DNA from: Liolophura sinensis
Lineage: Eukaryota > Mollusca > Polyplacophora > Chitonida > Chitonidae
DNA length: 60,000 nt
Direction: 5' to 3'
NCBI RefSeq assembly: GCF_032854445.1
Contig: NC_088295.1
Location: 12,947,385 to 13,007,384, forward strand
Below are positions 37,302 through 49,810 of this stretch, one piece after another. A program made the position numbers and the translations under genes. Within the stretch, counting starts at the first letter, position 1; each line of letters opens with the position of its first letter. The notes beneath the pieces were generated by a model that was given only the letters and a program-made list of their open reading frames with translations, was not told the DNA's origin and made no database searches.

Positions 37302-40300
37302 ATTTTATTGCCAACAAACGTCGTCCATATTTACAGAAAAAATTCTGGTGCACCAGTATCCATACAATATGTAGACTGAAGATGTTCTTCAAAATGTAGG
37401 ATGTCCATGTCTGAATACAAGATGTCAAAAATTTGATTGACAGACGGACCGAACGAACAACTGACCGACAGGCATACTGAGTGACTTACAGGGCAGCTGG
37501 ACGCAGTTGAATGGCACTCGATGGTAAATTCAAATAGACAGCAAAAATAGGACAGCAGTTATCATTGCTGAATTCTATCGGCAGAAAATATAGAGAATAT
37601 AGCCTCAATAGTACGTAGGTACTATTGACACTGGTGAATAATATAGCCGATTTGAGTAATCACGGCAAGGATACGTCAGAATTACACAGTAGAAATGATA
37701 CACAATTTTACTCCTATATGGAGTTCTCAGAAATGGTGTTCAAGGTGGTGTGTTTGTACTGCTTAGTGATATCGGCATGAAGGCACTCTCTGGTACATTG
37801 TTCCGAACAAGACGGATCTTATAACATTATATCAAGACCCTTCTACATTAGGACATGCATTGTTTGCAGAATTACTGACGGGGTCGGTGGGTACTTTAAA
37901 GATGGCACTGCGGGCAAGATGAAAGATGCCATACAAGAGTCTAGAGCGGAATCCCTAATAACGGTACCTCCGTGACGCAGGGAATTACCTTGGGACTGGG
38001 ATTCGAGCCTCAGGGAGATAAAGCAGCGTCGTGGGATCATTGTGAGTATCTAAGATTTGCACTTTCGTGTGTATTGGAATTGCAGAAACTGTATCCTTGT
38101 GCAAACTCAAACATGATTGTCTGTGAAATTAACACAGAACATAGTTTCCGCCAAAATATTTGTGCTACACACAGGATGGTGATTTTGGAGATAGCGTCAT
38201 GTAAGAAAACGTATAAAGCTTGTACCTGAAGTGGGATGGGAGATGCAATATTGGCGCTTTGGAGCCCTTCTGTGTTCATCTCGTCATTAGCCCATGGAGA
38301 CGTGCTGGACTGAATGGAAGGCAGGGCATCTGCCCTAAGTCACCTGGTAATGTGCAGAAACTCTGGGCAGCAGCCCCCGTTTATTCACAAGAGTCATCGA
38401 TCCCCAGCTAAGCACTACCCCAAGGGAGCGGCCGAGTTGTAGCAGGTCACTATCAGTTATAGACGTGAGAAAAGATTAGATCTTCTCCTACAGGCTATCT
38501 GCTATTAATCACTACTCATCGGTTACCTCCCTCCCCGCTCTCCCCTCACGTTCTCTTCTCGCCGGAATTTGGCCTCCACAGGGAAGAAACTTCGTCTAAA
38601 TTTTATACAATGGCGAGCATGGCTAGGTCCTTCAAGAATAATACAGATTTTGTAATTTCGGATCTATTAAACAAATCGAAAGAGCGCAGAGCCAGTGTTG
38701 TCATAAATCAATATCCAAAGTGTAGCCGCAGAAACAGCTCGTCAATAAGGACAAGGGTATGGCCAAAGACAGACTGAACGTCTTTATTATTCAAAAACAA
38801 AAGATATTCATTCAACAGCAACGTCTCCGTCTTGGGTGTAATATATTATCATCAGATATGATAAAACTGACCTAATTAATATACATTCACATGTTATGGC
38901 CTCCAAGAAACACTATGATCTTTAATTACAATTTCCTGTTTCGTACGTATCATCAAAAGATGACGATCGTAGCTCGTTTTCTCGATCAAGTACATTCAAG
39001 GCGAAATTTACTTTGTCATTCTAAATAGTTTTTAATTTATTTTCTTGTATAAGGAGAAGAAAGGTTCAGTAAAGCCTGTGTGAAAAATAATATTCATTTG
39101 GTGTGCGCGACTCTGGCCATGAAATTTTGTGGGCTCTCACAAGTTACAGGTCAGTGAGAAGACAGGGGTCGACGGATACGTAAATACCTAAATTGTCAAA
39201 TAGCCCTGTAAAGAAATTCAACACAGTGGTGGAGTTCTACAGAGGACAATGTTCCCTATATGTCATCATCTACAAGTGGTATATTTCGCTTCGAGATACA
39301 CATAAAACAACACAGAGGGGAGACAACCACGCATAACGTGCGACAAACATTTCAATTAAGCCTACCGGCAATTTCGATACTGGTAATCATTTACAGCCTG
39401 TATTTACAGTATATCACGTCTTATATATATAAAAAAGAATTTTTTGTAGATTTGTTTCTGTTGCCCAGTTCATGATTAGGATCCTACATGTACAAGGTTT
39501 ATTTTGAACAGAGATTTTTGAACAAAATGAAATGATTTTCTAGATAAATATGTTTGTGTCGCAGTTATTGTGGGCGGAGAGAAAGCCGAGGGTTTGGGGT
39601 TGTATTAGTACTGGGCCATAGGTTGTGTTAACAAGGACCTCCTTACCCTTATTGGAGTTCACTAAATTGAAATTCCACTGTCAAATTGTTATCCGTTTGA
39701 GGCCGAGATTCTTAGGTCTAATACAGTTTGTTTAAGCTCCTCAGGGTCAGAAAAGGAAATATGATCACAATTTAGCGAGCAATCACGTTAAAATTGGCGG
39801 CATTCTTTGATGTTGACCTGATCGATTCTTTTGGGAACCTCGGTAATGGGTTGGCCGTCTTCGGAACGTCGGATTGCTCCGGACCATGAATGTGGCGAAT
39901 ATCCATAACTACGCTAGATCCCCTAGGGCAATGCTGAGGGCAACTCCCGGAACCTATATCGATGAGGCTGACGTGTTGACCCAGTCAGAAACGCGGGATT
40001 TACCGTCATCTGCTCTTCCCATTTTGTCCCTTTGTAATGTCAAGCAAACCATCGTCTAAGAAAAAAAGGTTGACTTTCTTTATAAATGTCTTCCAGAATT
40101 CACAGTTAGCCCATACCAATTCACCTAGGCCATACTGTGTTGGCTAAATTTGCAAGCCATTGATCACCGATCTGTATGATGCCTAATTAAGTGTATCTTA
40201 TTTAGACTATAGCAGATGCATCAAAAAGACCTACTTGTGAAGCGTATTAAAGAATATACTGCGGGTAGTTTTTGTCTGTTAATTTACAGCCAAAAGCATC

Positions 40301-42789
40301 CGCAAGACATACAGCATATTGACGTCATACCTTAATCAGCATTTACTATAACTAGTATAAGAACGAAAATATCAAACTATTATAACCTGACATATCGTTC
40401 ACTTTCATTTAATAGAAAGAGTTTAATTTATCAACAAAACTGGGAAATTTGTGTCATATACCCTCGACGCCACAAAGGATGTGTTAAAATCGAATAAGGT
40501 TTGTGTCAGCACAACGACAGTAATACCATGTGTTGTTCATTGTAAAAAATTTCTTCTCCTCGAACTGGTGAACTTTATCACTATTGTAGTCGTACAACAA
40601 TGTTCCCGGGAACTACATCACAATTTCCTCCGACAAATACACGTATTATACGTGAATGTCTCTAGTGTAACCTTCTCGAATAAAAAATACTTATGGGTTG
40701 GTACCTGTAATAATTCTTCTCTCGGCTATCACAAGAAAATTGTTTCTACAGTTACATAATTTGAAGGAAACGTTGTACACAATCCATAAAATTAGTGTAT
40801 GTACATATTAAATAACCAGTCAATGATTATTCTGTGTTTTTAAACGTAAAGCACATTGTCCTGAAACGTAAAGGCGTGTATTAGTGATACCAGCCAATGA
40901 AACAGGCACAAGTTTGGTAAAGTATCAAACATGTTTAATCGGAAACGAAACTTTTGATTTAATATTGGCTCTAAATGTATTATTTCAAATTTCAAACAAC
41001 CTTTTTTTTTTAACCGCAAATTCTAGAAACCTTCACTTGTAAGAGAGCGTCAATTTCATGACAAATAAACGAACGAAAGAGTGCACTAATGGTCCCACGT
41101 GCATTGCTTACTGCCATCAAGGCGCAAGAAGGAATGTCCATCTTAAAATTCCGTGTCTACAGCCGGGATTCAATCCTCACCTCATGTGCCAGAAACAGGA
41201 AATCGCCAACGTTCTTTCTGATATGTGTACGTGCCGCTTCATGGTATTATTACGCATTTTAGTTCAATGTTCTGATTGAAAGGCCTTAATGACAGCTATA
41301 AAAAAAACATTAGTGATATTTGTTCTGAGTGGTCATAATTTAAGGAAATACTTCAAACTGGTCCTTCGATCCGAAGCTATTGGAGTGTTTGGTTACAAAT
41401 TATGGCGTTGCGCGACAGACACACGAGGAAAAAACATGTTTCTTTTTCTTTTAGCAAAATACGTGGAAAAAGTCAGAAACTGAACTTAATGGAGTGGGGA
41501 GAAGCAGCTCAATGCAAACTTGCTTACCGCAAGTGTAAAGGATATTAGCAGTGGGTAGGAGCAACCCCATAGGCATTGACCCTAGAACTCTGCTAATGGC
41601 CTGACAGCTTTATTCAGATGGGCCTGGTTGAATGCACGTTTACAAGCTTTAGAAGATGGTTTTCCACAATCGCGTGACTACACGACATCCGAAAGACATC
41701 ACTATGATTACAGATGACCTACGTTTTATATGCTAAATTGGTAAATAAATGCTTGGGATGGACTTTTTCAAGGGTAGATAACTCTCATGTTCTCGAAGCC
41801 CATGCAATTCAAAAGACCATGAAATAATCCCACTTATTATCACAGTCTACACTTTATTCACGATCGTTTCTTTGGCTTAGGTCTGTTTTTCTCAGAAGAG
41901 AATGAAAATATCTTTTACAAATTTTAGTCTTAGATCTTGCGACTTGGCTGCCTGTTTGACTGGAACGTCACTCTTCTGCTCACTTCTTCATACTGATGTC
42001 ACACCTATGATATATTTTCTGGGGACGTGTTACTTCATCAAAGTTAAACATGTATGCTGTTGTCAAGGCATTGAGATGATATTTAAAAGGATGTCTGTAT
42101 TCTCATACACACAGTGCTTCTTAACATTTATTTTCTTTGTTCAGTAAGATATTGTCACACATTTTATAACGATTTAATGAGATAGTATTGGCGAATATCA
42201 GTCAGGCATTTGTGGGCCCGGCCAGTGTAAATGCTTAAAAGATGAACCCGAATTACAAATAGCACTGACATGGGACATAACTCTCGATGGATTCCGTTGA
42301 TTCGAGATTTCGGTCATAGCCTCCAGGCCTGTCGTCTGCTCATGTGTCCATAAACAGAGATGCTTATTTTCACCTCTTTGTTCTGTAAGGGTGCATACCC
42401 CTGTAACAACTTAACCTTTCCATATATTCTTATATATCAGTTTACTGTTTTATCTCTGTGATTAACCTAGTTGCCGAGAGAAAAAATTACACTAGTCAAG
42501 AGGAGACAATCCTTCCCTGAACTTAAACTGCTTTTCACTGTGAGACGTTCACTAATACAAAAGTAAGATAACTTAAGTAAAATATTCTTTCAATCATAAG
42601 TCTTTTAGCTTTCTGAATATAATTATACAAGTGACAATTCCATCAATATTTCTGCTACACACGGGAAAATGCAGAGTTTTGCTTAAGCGAGGTTCTAGTG
42701 ATACTTTGAACACAGATATGCTATATTCCATTAACATAAATGTGGCTGGAACTGTATGAATAGGAATTTCGCGAATACAGCTATGGAAC
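37302..42789. other. Long stretch without a supported gene
   Basis: No recognised exon, SINE or array. The longest frame (40451-40759, plus, 102 codons) has no family match. Confidence 0.4.
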
Positions 42790-44135
42790 CAGCCGTCATT
42801 GTGGATCTAAAGGTTCCACTTACAGCTAGTCGGTATAGTAATGTGTGTTCCACTTGCAGCTAGTTAATATACTATTGTGTACCGGATGCTCCACTCTCAG
42901 CTGGCCGGTATAGCATTGTGTGATTTAAAGTTCTACCTACAGCTAACTGGAATAGCATTGCGTTGTTGGACATTTCACTTACGGCTGATCAGTATAGTAC
43001 TGTTTGGCTGGACGTTCCGCTTAAGCTAGTAGGTACACTGTTGTGTCGCTGGACGTCCTACTTGTAGCTTGCCTGTATAGTATTGTGTGACTGGGTGTTT
43101 CACTTACAGCTAACCTGTATACTAGCTATTGAGTGGATAAACGTTTCGCTTATAGCTAACCTGCATAGTAGCACTGTGTGACCAGTTGTTCCATTTGCGG
43201 CTAGTTAATATATTATTGTGAGAATAGATGTTCGGTATACCATTGTTTGGCTGGACGTTCTACCTACACCTGCTTGGTTGCATAAATGAAATATCCTTGA
43301 GTACAGCGTAAAACACCAATCAAATAAATAAATAAATAAATACAGCTGCTTGGTATATTGTTGTTTGACACATTCCTCTTACAGCTTCTCGGTTTTGTAT
43401 TGTTTAGTAATGCTGTCAATCGTTTAATGCTTTGTGGCTGGATCAGTTCCACTTACAGCTAGTCTTTTGTGTGGTTAGACGCTCTACTTGCAGCTAGCCT
43501 GCATAGTATTGTGTGGTTGGACCTTGCACTTACACCTAACCTGTATACTATTTAGTGGATAAGCGCTCCACACGCAACTTACCCGTATAGTATTGCTTGG
43601 CTGGACGTTCCACTTGAAGCTAGCCGGTATAGTATTGTTTGGCCGGACGTTCCATTTAAAGCTAGACAGTATAGTATTGTTTAGCTGGACGTTTCACTCA
43701 CAGCTAGTCGGTACACTATTGTGTGGCTAGATGTCCTGCTTGCAGCTTGCCTGTATAGTATTGTGGGACTGGGCGTTTCACTTACAGCTAACCTGTATAC
43801 TAGGTAATGAGTGGATAAACGTTTCGCTTTTAACTAACCTGTATAGTATTGTGTGGCTGGACGTTTCAGATGATGCCAATCTGTTAATACTTTGTTGTTG
43901 GAACAGTTCCACTTATGTGTAATCGGTATAGCATTGTGTGGCTGTATGTTCCATTTGCCGCTAGTCAGTGTGGTATTGTGTGGCTCAGTGGAGGTTACAT
44001 TTGCAAATAGCCAGTGTAGTTTTGAATGACTGGGAGCTCCACTTTTATGTGGCTGAACGTCTCACTTTCAACTACCCGGTGTAGTATTCTAGTGCTGAAC
44101 GTTCCACTTTCAGCTAACCATTGGATTGTCTGGCT
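42790..44135. repeat. Degenerate satellite, ~42-bp unit
   Basis: About 30 imperfect copies of a unit combining 'ggtatagtattgtgtggctg' and 'gacgttccacttacagctag'. Frequent small indels. It contains one SINE A insertion at 43279-43345. Confidence 0.9.
43279..43345 (+). mobile_element. SINE A, short copy inserted in the satellite
   Basis: Core and AAAT tail (gaaatatccttgagtacagc ... caaataaataaataaataaa), flanked by the 9-bp direct repeat ctgcttggt at 43270-43278 and 43346-43354, a target-site duplication. Confidence 0.9.
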
Positions 44136-44147
44136 GTACGTTCTGCT

Positions 44148-44395
44148 TTCCATCTGCAGGTTGCTGGAAGAAATTTCCACTTATGCTGGAAGCAATCATG
44201 AGCTGGACTTGAACTCACAGCGACCGCATTGGTGAGATGCTTCTGAATCATTACTTGCACTAGTGCGCTAACCAACTGAGCCACGGGGGCCCCACTGTAC
44301 TGTGAAGCGACTATAGACCCCATGTGGTGATAAATCACAATGAGGTGATAAGAGACGCACTATAGCGTGATATATAATCAGGGCATGACGGACCC
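44148..44395 (-). mobile_element. SINE A 5' half plus flank, duplicated copy
   Basis: 44148-44293 is the head half of SINE A with A box (tggctcagttgg on the minus strand). The next ~100 bp (actgtactgtgaagcgacta ... gggcatgacgga) are not SINE but match 48414-48514 closely. The block is therefore a duplicate of 48277-48514, not an independent insertion. Confidence 0.85.
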
Positions 44396-44469
44396 AGCTA
44401 AAGTAGCGACATTGGGCCACTGAATCTGAAACCAGTAGTGGTCAGATCGCGTAATGGAACGCGCCCTCG

Positions 44470-45080
44470 GTGTAGAATTGTTTGGCTGGACTTTCCACTT
44501 ACGGCTACTCGGTATAGTATTGTGTGCCTGGACGTCCCACATAGGGCTAGTCACTATAATATTGTGTGACCGGTATTGTGTAATCTGTGAATGACAAATG
44601 AAGCTAGAGGGCATTATGTAACCTGTGGGTGACACGTGAAGCTAGCTAGTATTGTGTAATCCGAAACCCGGTATTGCGGTACCCTTGTGTGAAACTAGCG
44701 AGTGTTTTGTAATCTCTGAGTGTCACGTGAATGCCAGTATCGGGAATTGACACGTGAAGCTAGCCGATATTGAGTAACGTCTGAGTGTCACGTTAAGCTA
44801 GCCGACAATGTGTATCATGAGTATCATGAGTGAGTGAAACATGAAGCTAGCTGGTATTGTGTAACAGGTGAATGAAATATGAAACCACCCGGTATTGTAT
44901 AACCTGTGAAAGAAACATGAAGCCAGTCGGTATTGTGTAACCTTTGAAAGAAACTTGAAGCCAGTCGGTATTGTGTAACATCTGAGTGAAACATGAAGCT
45001 AGCCGATACTGAGTAAAACATGAAGCTAGCCGGTATTGTGTACTCCGTGAGTAACACAAGAAACTCGCAGATATGTGTCA
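44470..45080. repeat. Degenerate satellite, ~38-bp unit
   Basis: The unit is built on 'cggtattgtgtaacctgtga' and 'gtgaaacatgaagctagc'. It shares agctagccggtat with the ~42-bp array to the left. About 14 copies. Confidence 0.88.
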
Positions 45081-45146
45081 TTCGCGTGTAATTGGTGAAG
45101 GTGTATTTTTCCGTTATGTGGACATGAAGCTTACCTGCATAGCATG

Positions 45147-45185
45147 ACTAAGGTAATCCAAACCATACGGTTGGATTACCTTAGT
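45147..45185. repeat. Perfect hairpin, 15-bp arms
   Basis: The arms actaaggtaatccaa (45147-45161) and ttggattaccttagt (45171-45185) are exact reverse complements around a 9-nt loop. It lies in the gap between the ~38-bp and ~34-bp arrays. Confidence 0.95.
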
Positions 45186-45510
45186 AAAAAGGAAAAAGCT
45201 AATGTACGACACTGTATGATGAAGATAGTTGGTTAGGTGTAAGAGGGGAGGAGGAAGTTTGTCATGTTACTGAGAATGATTAAGTTATGGCTCATGGTGT
45301 GACCAGATAGGATTAAGCTAGCCTGATAGATGTTATCAGAGAGGATTAAGATATACTGATAGTGTGGCGGGGAGGATTATGTTATTGTGTTAAATGTGAC
45401 AGGGGAGGATTAAGCTACTTTGCATGGTGAGACCCGGGATGATTGAACTAGAATCCGTGGTGTGGCCGGGGAGGATTGAGGTGGCCTTCATGGCGTGACC
45501 GGGAGGATTG

Positions 45511-45880
45511 AGTAAGTGGGTGAGTGAGTGCTTAGGATTTAACCCCCAAGTTAACATTTTTACCATCATATGATGACGAAGGAGTTCTTAAAGAGCATTG
45601 ACGTGTAATGCCCTTCTGGTCGTACAACGGATTTCCTCCGCTCTTGTTTTCTAGTGCTGCTTCACTGAGATGACTTACCAAAGGTAAGTAAGCGGCCTCA
45701 ACCGAGCCATTATACTGATACGGATCAACCAATCGTTCCACTATCCTCTTAATGCTGAACGTCAAGCGAGGAAGCTATGACTTCCTCTTCTAAGGACTTA
45801 GGTGTGACCCAACCCAGGACTGACCCTGGATCTACCACCCTAGAAGCGGACGCTCAGTCAACTGAGCCATCGGGGCTGGT
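45511..45880 (-). mobile_element. SINE B, full-length
   Basis: On the minus strand: a tRNA-like head (A box tggctcagttga at 45858-45869; weak B box near 45817-45825), a body with ggatcaaccaatcg and cttcactgagatgac (plus-strand reading), a core ending atcatatgatgacg, and an ACTC tail. The frame 45532-45765 is not a gene. Confidence 0.88.
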
Positions 45881-46125
45881 TCGGGGAGAATTGTGGTAGC
45901 CTACATGATGTGACCTGGGAGACCTGAGGTAGCCTACAGTGAGTGACCCTGGAGGATTGGAGTAGTCTACATGGAGTGATCGAGGAGGATTGAAGTAGCC
46001 TACCTGGTGTGACCTGGAAGGAATGAAGTAGCCTACATGATGAGACCAGGATGGACTGAGGTAGTCTATTTGGCGTGACCGGGGAGGATTGACGTAGCCT
46101 ACGCGATGTGACCGGGGAGGATGAA

Positions 46126-46184
46126 GCCCTCTGGATCTACCGCCCCAGAAGACGACGCTCTACCAAGCGGCCATTTGGGGCCGG
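46126..46184 (-). mobile_element. SINE B head fragment
   Basis: Matches the head of the copy at 45511-45880, and also continues into the same right-hand flank (ggttcggggag). This suggests duplication with the satellite. Confidence 0.75.
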
Positions 46185-46660
46185 TTCGGGGAGGTTTGAG
46201 TTAGCCTACATGATGTAACCTGGGAGGACTGAGGTAGCCAACAGTGAGTGACCCTGGAGGATTGAGGTAGTCTGCATGGAGTGACCGAGGAGGATTGAAG
46301 TAGCTTACCAGGTGTGACCTACATGATGTGACCGAGGAGGACTGAGGTAGCTTACAGTGAGTAACCCTGAAGGATTGATGTAGTCTACATGGAGTGACCG
46401 AGGATGATTAAAGTAGCCTACCTGGTTTGACCAGGGAGGACTGATTTGGTCTATATGGCGTGACCGTGGAGGATTGAGGTAGCCTACATGATGTAACCTG
46501 GGAGGACTGCTAGATGTGACAGGAAAGGATTAAGCTAAACTGCATGGTGTGACCCCATGGAGGACTGAACTCAGAGCTCGTCAATCTGGTGTGACTGGGA
46601 GAGGACGAATTACGTTAGATTTATGTCACATGGACGGGGTTAAGCTCACCTATGTCATGT

Positions 46661-47554
46661 GACTACGACCACGCGTAGACGTTCTTTAAGGGCTGACTCT
46701 CGTTTTCCTACTTTAGATTCGGGGAAGAAATATGAAATCTGTATTGACAGCGATCAATAACGCGCTGTGGAGAAAATGGATATTGACAGATGTTGCTATA
46801 ATTGGAACTAGGTGATCTGACTCGGGTGCTGAGTAGGAGAGTAAGCCAGTGGCAAAAGGTAACCGGTAATGTCATCTCTCACCCTGTCTCATGTGTCACC
46901 TCAAGCAGCCAGCAGACTCCGGCCATTGACACCCAGTGGCTCAGTGGACCAGTATCACAGAGTTAGTTGCTCTTAGCCCATCGATCCCCACAATGATATC
47001 TTTATGGCTTGTGTCTCCGGGAAAATGTAACTACCGGCTCCACCGACGCGTTGTCACATCATTTTGTTTAAGGAGCCTACATGTTAACAGTAGAGCCTCA
47101 TCTGGCCGCAACTAACTTTCTCTGACTTGTCAGTTTGGCTAAGACAAAATGGAATACATGAGATTACGTCACTGTCTCTATAGTTGCCATGGCGATTGAG
47201 TCGCGGATTATTAATATGAAGTCACAAAGGACTGTGCATGGGTGGCAGCTGAGAGATGATATAGAGCTGACTGCTCCATGTAAAACCCGGGAATAAACAT
47301 GTCGGTTTGTTATCAGAACCTCAGGAAGTAATTATTGGTTCATTCAGCGTTTTTGTATATTCGGTACCACAATGCGAATGAGCAAAATGCGAACAAAACT
47401 ATCCACTAGGTATTTACTTAAATATAAAGAAATACAAATCTGTAAGGAACATATAGTTCGCTTTTCGCTCCACAACCGCTTTTGAGCTCAGCTTAATCTG
47501 CCATGGCCTAGAATGATTCCGAATTACATGCCAAACTGTAGTCCGTGAACAGCT
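46661..47554. other. No supported gene
   Basis: Non-repetitive DNA between the satellite and the split SINE C. Confidence 0.4.
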
Positions 47555-48090
47555 GCTTCGGTGTCTCTAGTGGTTAGAGCATCTGCCTCCAAGTCGAGAG
47601 ACCCGTGATCAAACCCGGATCAGGTCACACCAAAGATTTTTTAAATGGTTCTTGATGCTTCCGCGGTTGTGCATTGTAGGAACACGCTAGTCAGATGTAT
47701 ACATCATTGAAAACAACGCAAGACCATTGATCAGGCCCAATACTGTGATAACTAAGGAGTCGACGATAAGCCAAATAGCATTTACACATTTTGGGTCAGT
47801 GTGGTGGCCCTCGTACCTACGTCTGGCCGTAACAGACCCAGTAAAGTGGTATGTTATAAGGCGATGGTAGGTCAGATGAGGTGATACATTATCAGGCCAT
47901 GGCCTGTACAACGCCATTCTGATGCGGTAGTAGACCCAATATGGTGATAGCGCTCAGCACTGCATGAGAGGATAGCGCAAGGGATTGGCCCGATGTCGGA
48001 ATTCTGTGACTGGGTGAGGTGACATGCCTGGTGTCTTTCGCATGATACTTCAGTGGCGGCAGCAGATAGGTGGCATGGACTATATCTAAG
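47555..48090 (+). mobile_element. SINE C, split copy
   Basis: The head (ctagtggttagagcatctgc, gatcaaacccgg) lies at 47555-47690, and body sequence (gtgactgggtgaggtgacat, tggtgtctttcgcatgatac) resumes at about 48005-48090. The ~300 bp between are unrelated, with loosely repeated 'ggtgata' and 'gacccaat' motifs. Confidence 0.6.
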
Positions 48091-48158
48091 TATACATAAA
48101 TATATGCAAATAGAGCGAACGATCACCAGATCATTTAATATTATACACCGTACCGTGA

Positions 48159-48413
48159 TTTACTTATTTATTTGATTTGTGTTTGACGCCGTATTCAAGA
48201 ATGTTTCACTTATACGACCGCGGCCAGCATTATGGTTGGAGGAAACTGGGCAGAGTTCGGTGGAAACGCACGACTATCTGCAGGCTGCTGGAAGAACTTT
48301 CCACAAGTCCTGCAAGAATGAGCAGGATTTGAACTCACAGCGACCGCATTGGAGCGATGCTTCTGAATCATTACTCTGCACTAGCGCGCTAACCAACTGA
48401 GCCACGGGGGCCC
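48159..48413 (-). mobile_element. SINE A, full-length reference copy
   Basis: On the minus strand: head ggggcccccgtggctcagtt, A box tggctcagttgg (48393-48404), B-like box gagttcaaatcc (48325-48336), body, core, and AAAT-type tail. Flanking 13-bp repeats caccgtaccgtga (48146-48158) and cactgtactgtga (48414-48426) differ at two sites and look like an aged target-site duplication. Confidence 0.92.
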
Positions 48414-48426
48414 CACTGTACTGTGA

Positions 48427-49810
48427 AGCGACTATAGACCCCATGTGGTGATACATCACACTGAGGTGATAAGCGACGCACTATAGCGTGATATATAATC
48501 AGGGCATGACGGACAAAGCGTGTTGTAGGCGACGATGTAAGCCCACTACCGTGATACTTCATATACATTATCAAGCTATGACAGATCAAATGCCGCCATA
48601 TATGATCGGACGATTACCCAGGCCCATTGCTGCAGTACATCACGAGGCGAAGACAGACTTGTATGTTGCACCTCTAGTAAATGGGTCGTTTCCCAAAGTG
48701 ACGAAAAGGGTGTAGACGATAACAGATAATGGCAAAGGGCAGAGCATTTTCCAGCCTCTGGCAGTGCCGAATTAAGTGATTGGTAACAGCGTAGCTTTCT
48801 CCACCATGCTAAGGATCTCCTTTAGTTAACTTCAGCATTCAACGCGCTACTGTAATCTGATAACTGTATGATAAAGGCTGAAGTTGAGAGTTAAGAGAGT
48901 CGGGTTTGTACCTGAACCTTCATCATAACACCTCTACCGCAGAGATACAGATGGCACAAACGTCAGCGGAAGCTTCACGGGGATTCCCCAATCCTAAAGG
49001 TTAACTACACCTATCAGACGAATCCACGTCCGAATGGAACAGCCGAGTCTCTCAAGCTGTATTTCATGTGCCAACCATTGTAAAGGTGCATACAACATAG
49101 GCTCTTATAAAACTATATGATGTTATCGTACCAGCGTTGTGCCAGTTCCAGATGTATACACCAATTCCGAGCTGTCTTCTATCGTTGTCAAAAAGCTAAA
49201 TATGAGTACGAAACATTGTTGGTAAGCAGTTCAGACGCTAGCTAGACCTACATGAAAATCCATTTTCTGCACACTTCAGGGGAAATTTCCTACATTTTGG
49301 CAGAGGATGTTTTGCCTTAAAAATCTACAACTTTTTGTTATTACTAGTAAATTATTATTACCAATCTTCAGCAGGCTGATAAGCAAGAAATGTCAAAATC
49401 CCAGTCCAAATTGACAACCAAAAGGTAAGGGTATTAGTCAGCCATTATATCTGTTGATATAAATGTCATACTCTGCATGACATTTAAAGTGCAGTGTCTT
49501 TATAAGTCTCCCAGCCGTGATTTCAGCAAGGACAGACTGGTATACACATTTAAACTGACGGCCAAAAGAAACTTTACAAAGAGTTCAAATCAATTTATTT
49601 TACCAAAGCAAAAAACGAGATGACTGAAGTTTAATATGCTGAAAAGACCAATGACTTTAGATATTGAAAGTCTTGAGTAAGAACGGACAAAGCAGCCTTC
49701 AAATCATTTTACAAGTGAACAAACAGAGCAATGGCCATTCCATCTTGGCTAACAATGGGCAGAGTATACAAAATTTGATTATTTTTAAAATCACTCAATA
49801 TCAAAACCAA
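48427..49810. other. No supported gene
   Basis: 48427-48514 is duplicated at about 44307-44395. The rest is unique and should include the 3' end of the Tc1-like element, whose boundary I could not place. Confidence 0.4.

Larger units (their letters stand above)
45290..46660. repeat. Degenerate satellite, ~34-bp unit
   Basis: The unit is built on 'gtagcctacatgatgtgacc' and 'gggaggattgag'. The left edge still contains aagctagcct, linking it to the other arrays. Interrupted by SINE B (45511-45880) and by a SINE B fragment (46126-46184). Confidence 0.88.

Noticed and set aside
37147-37428. Poly-asparagine and poly-isoleucine proteins
   Set aside because: They come from the AAT microsatellite read on the two strands.
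38420-38460. tRNA-like sequence gcggccgagttgtagcagg
   Set aside because: Only an A-box-like part is present; no B box follows at a usable distance.
42790-46660. CRISPR array or centromeric satellite
   Set aside because: Units are degenerate, adjacent and without unique spacers, so this is not CRISPR. The array is too short and mixed to call centromeric.
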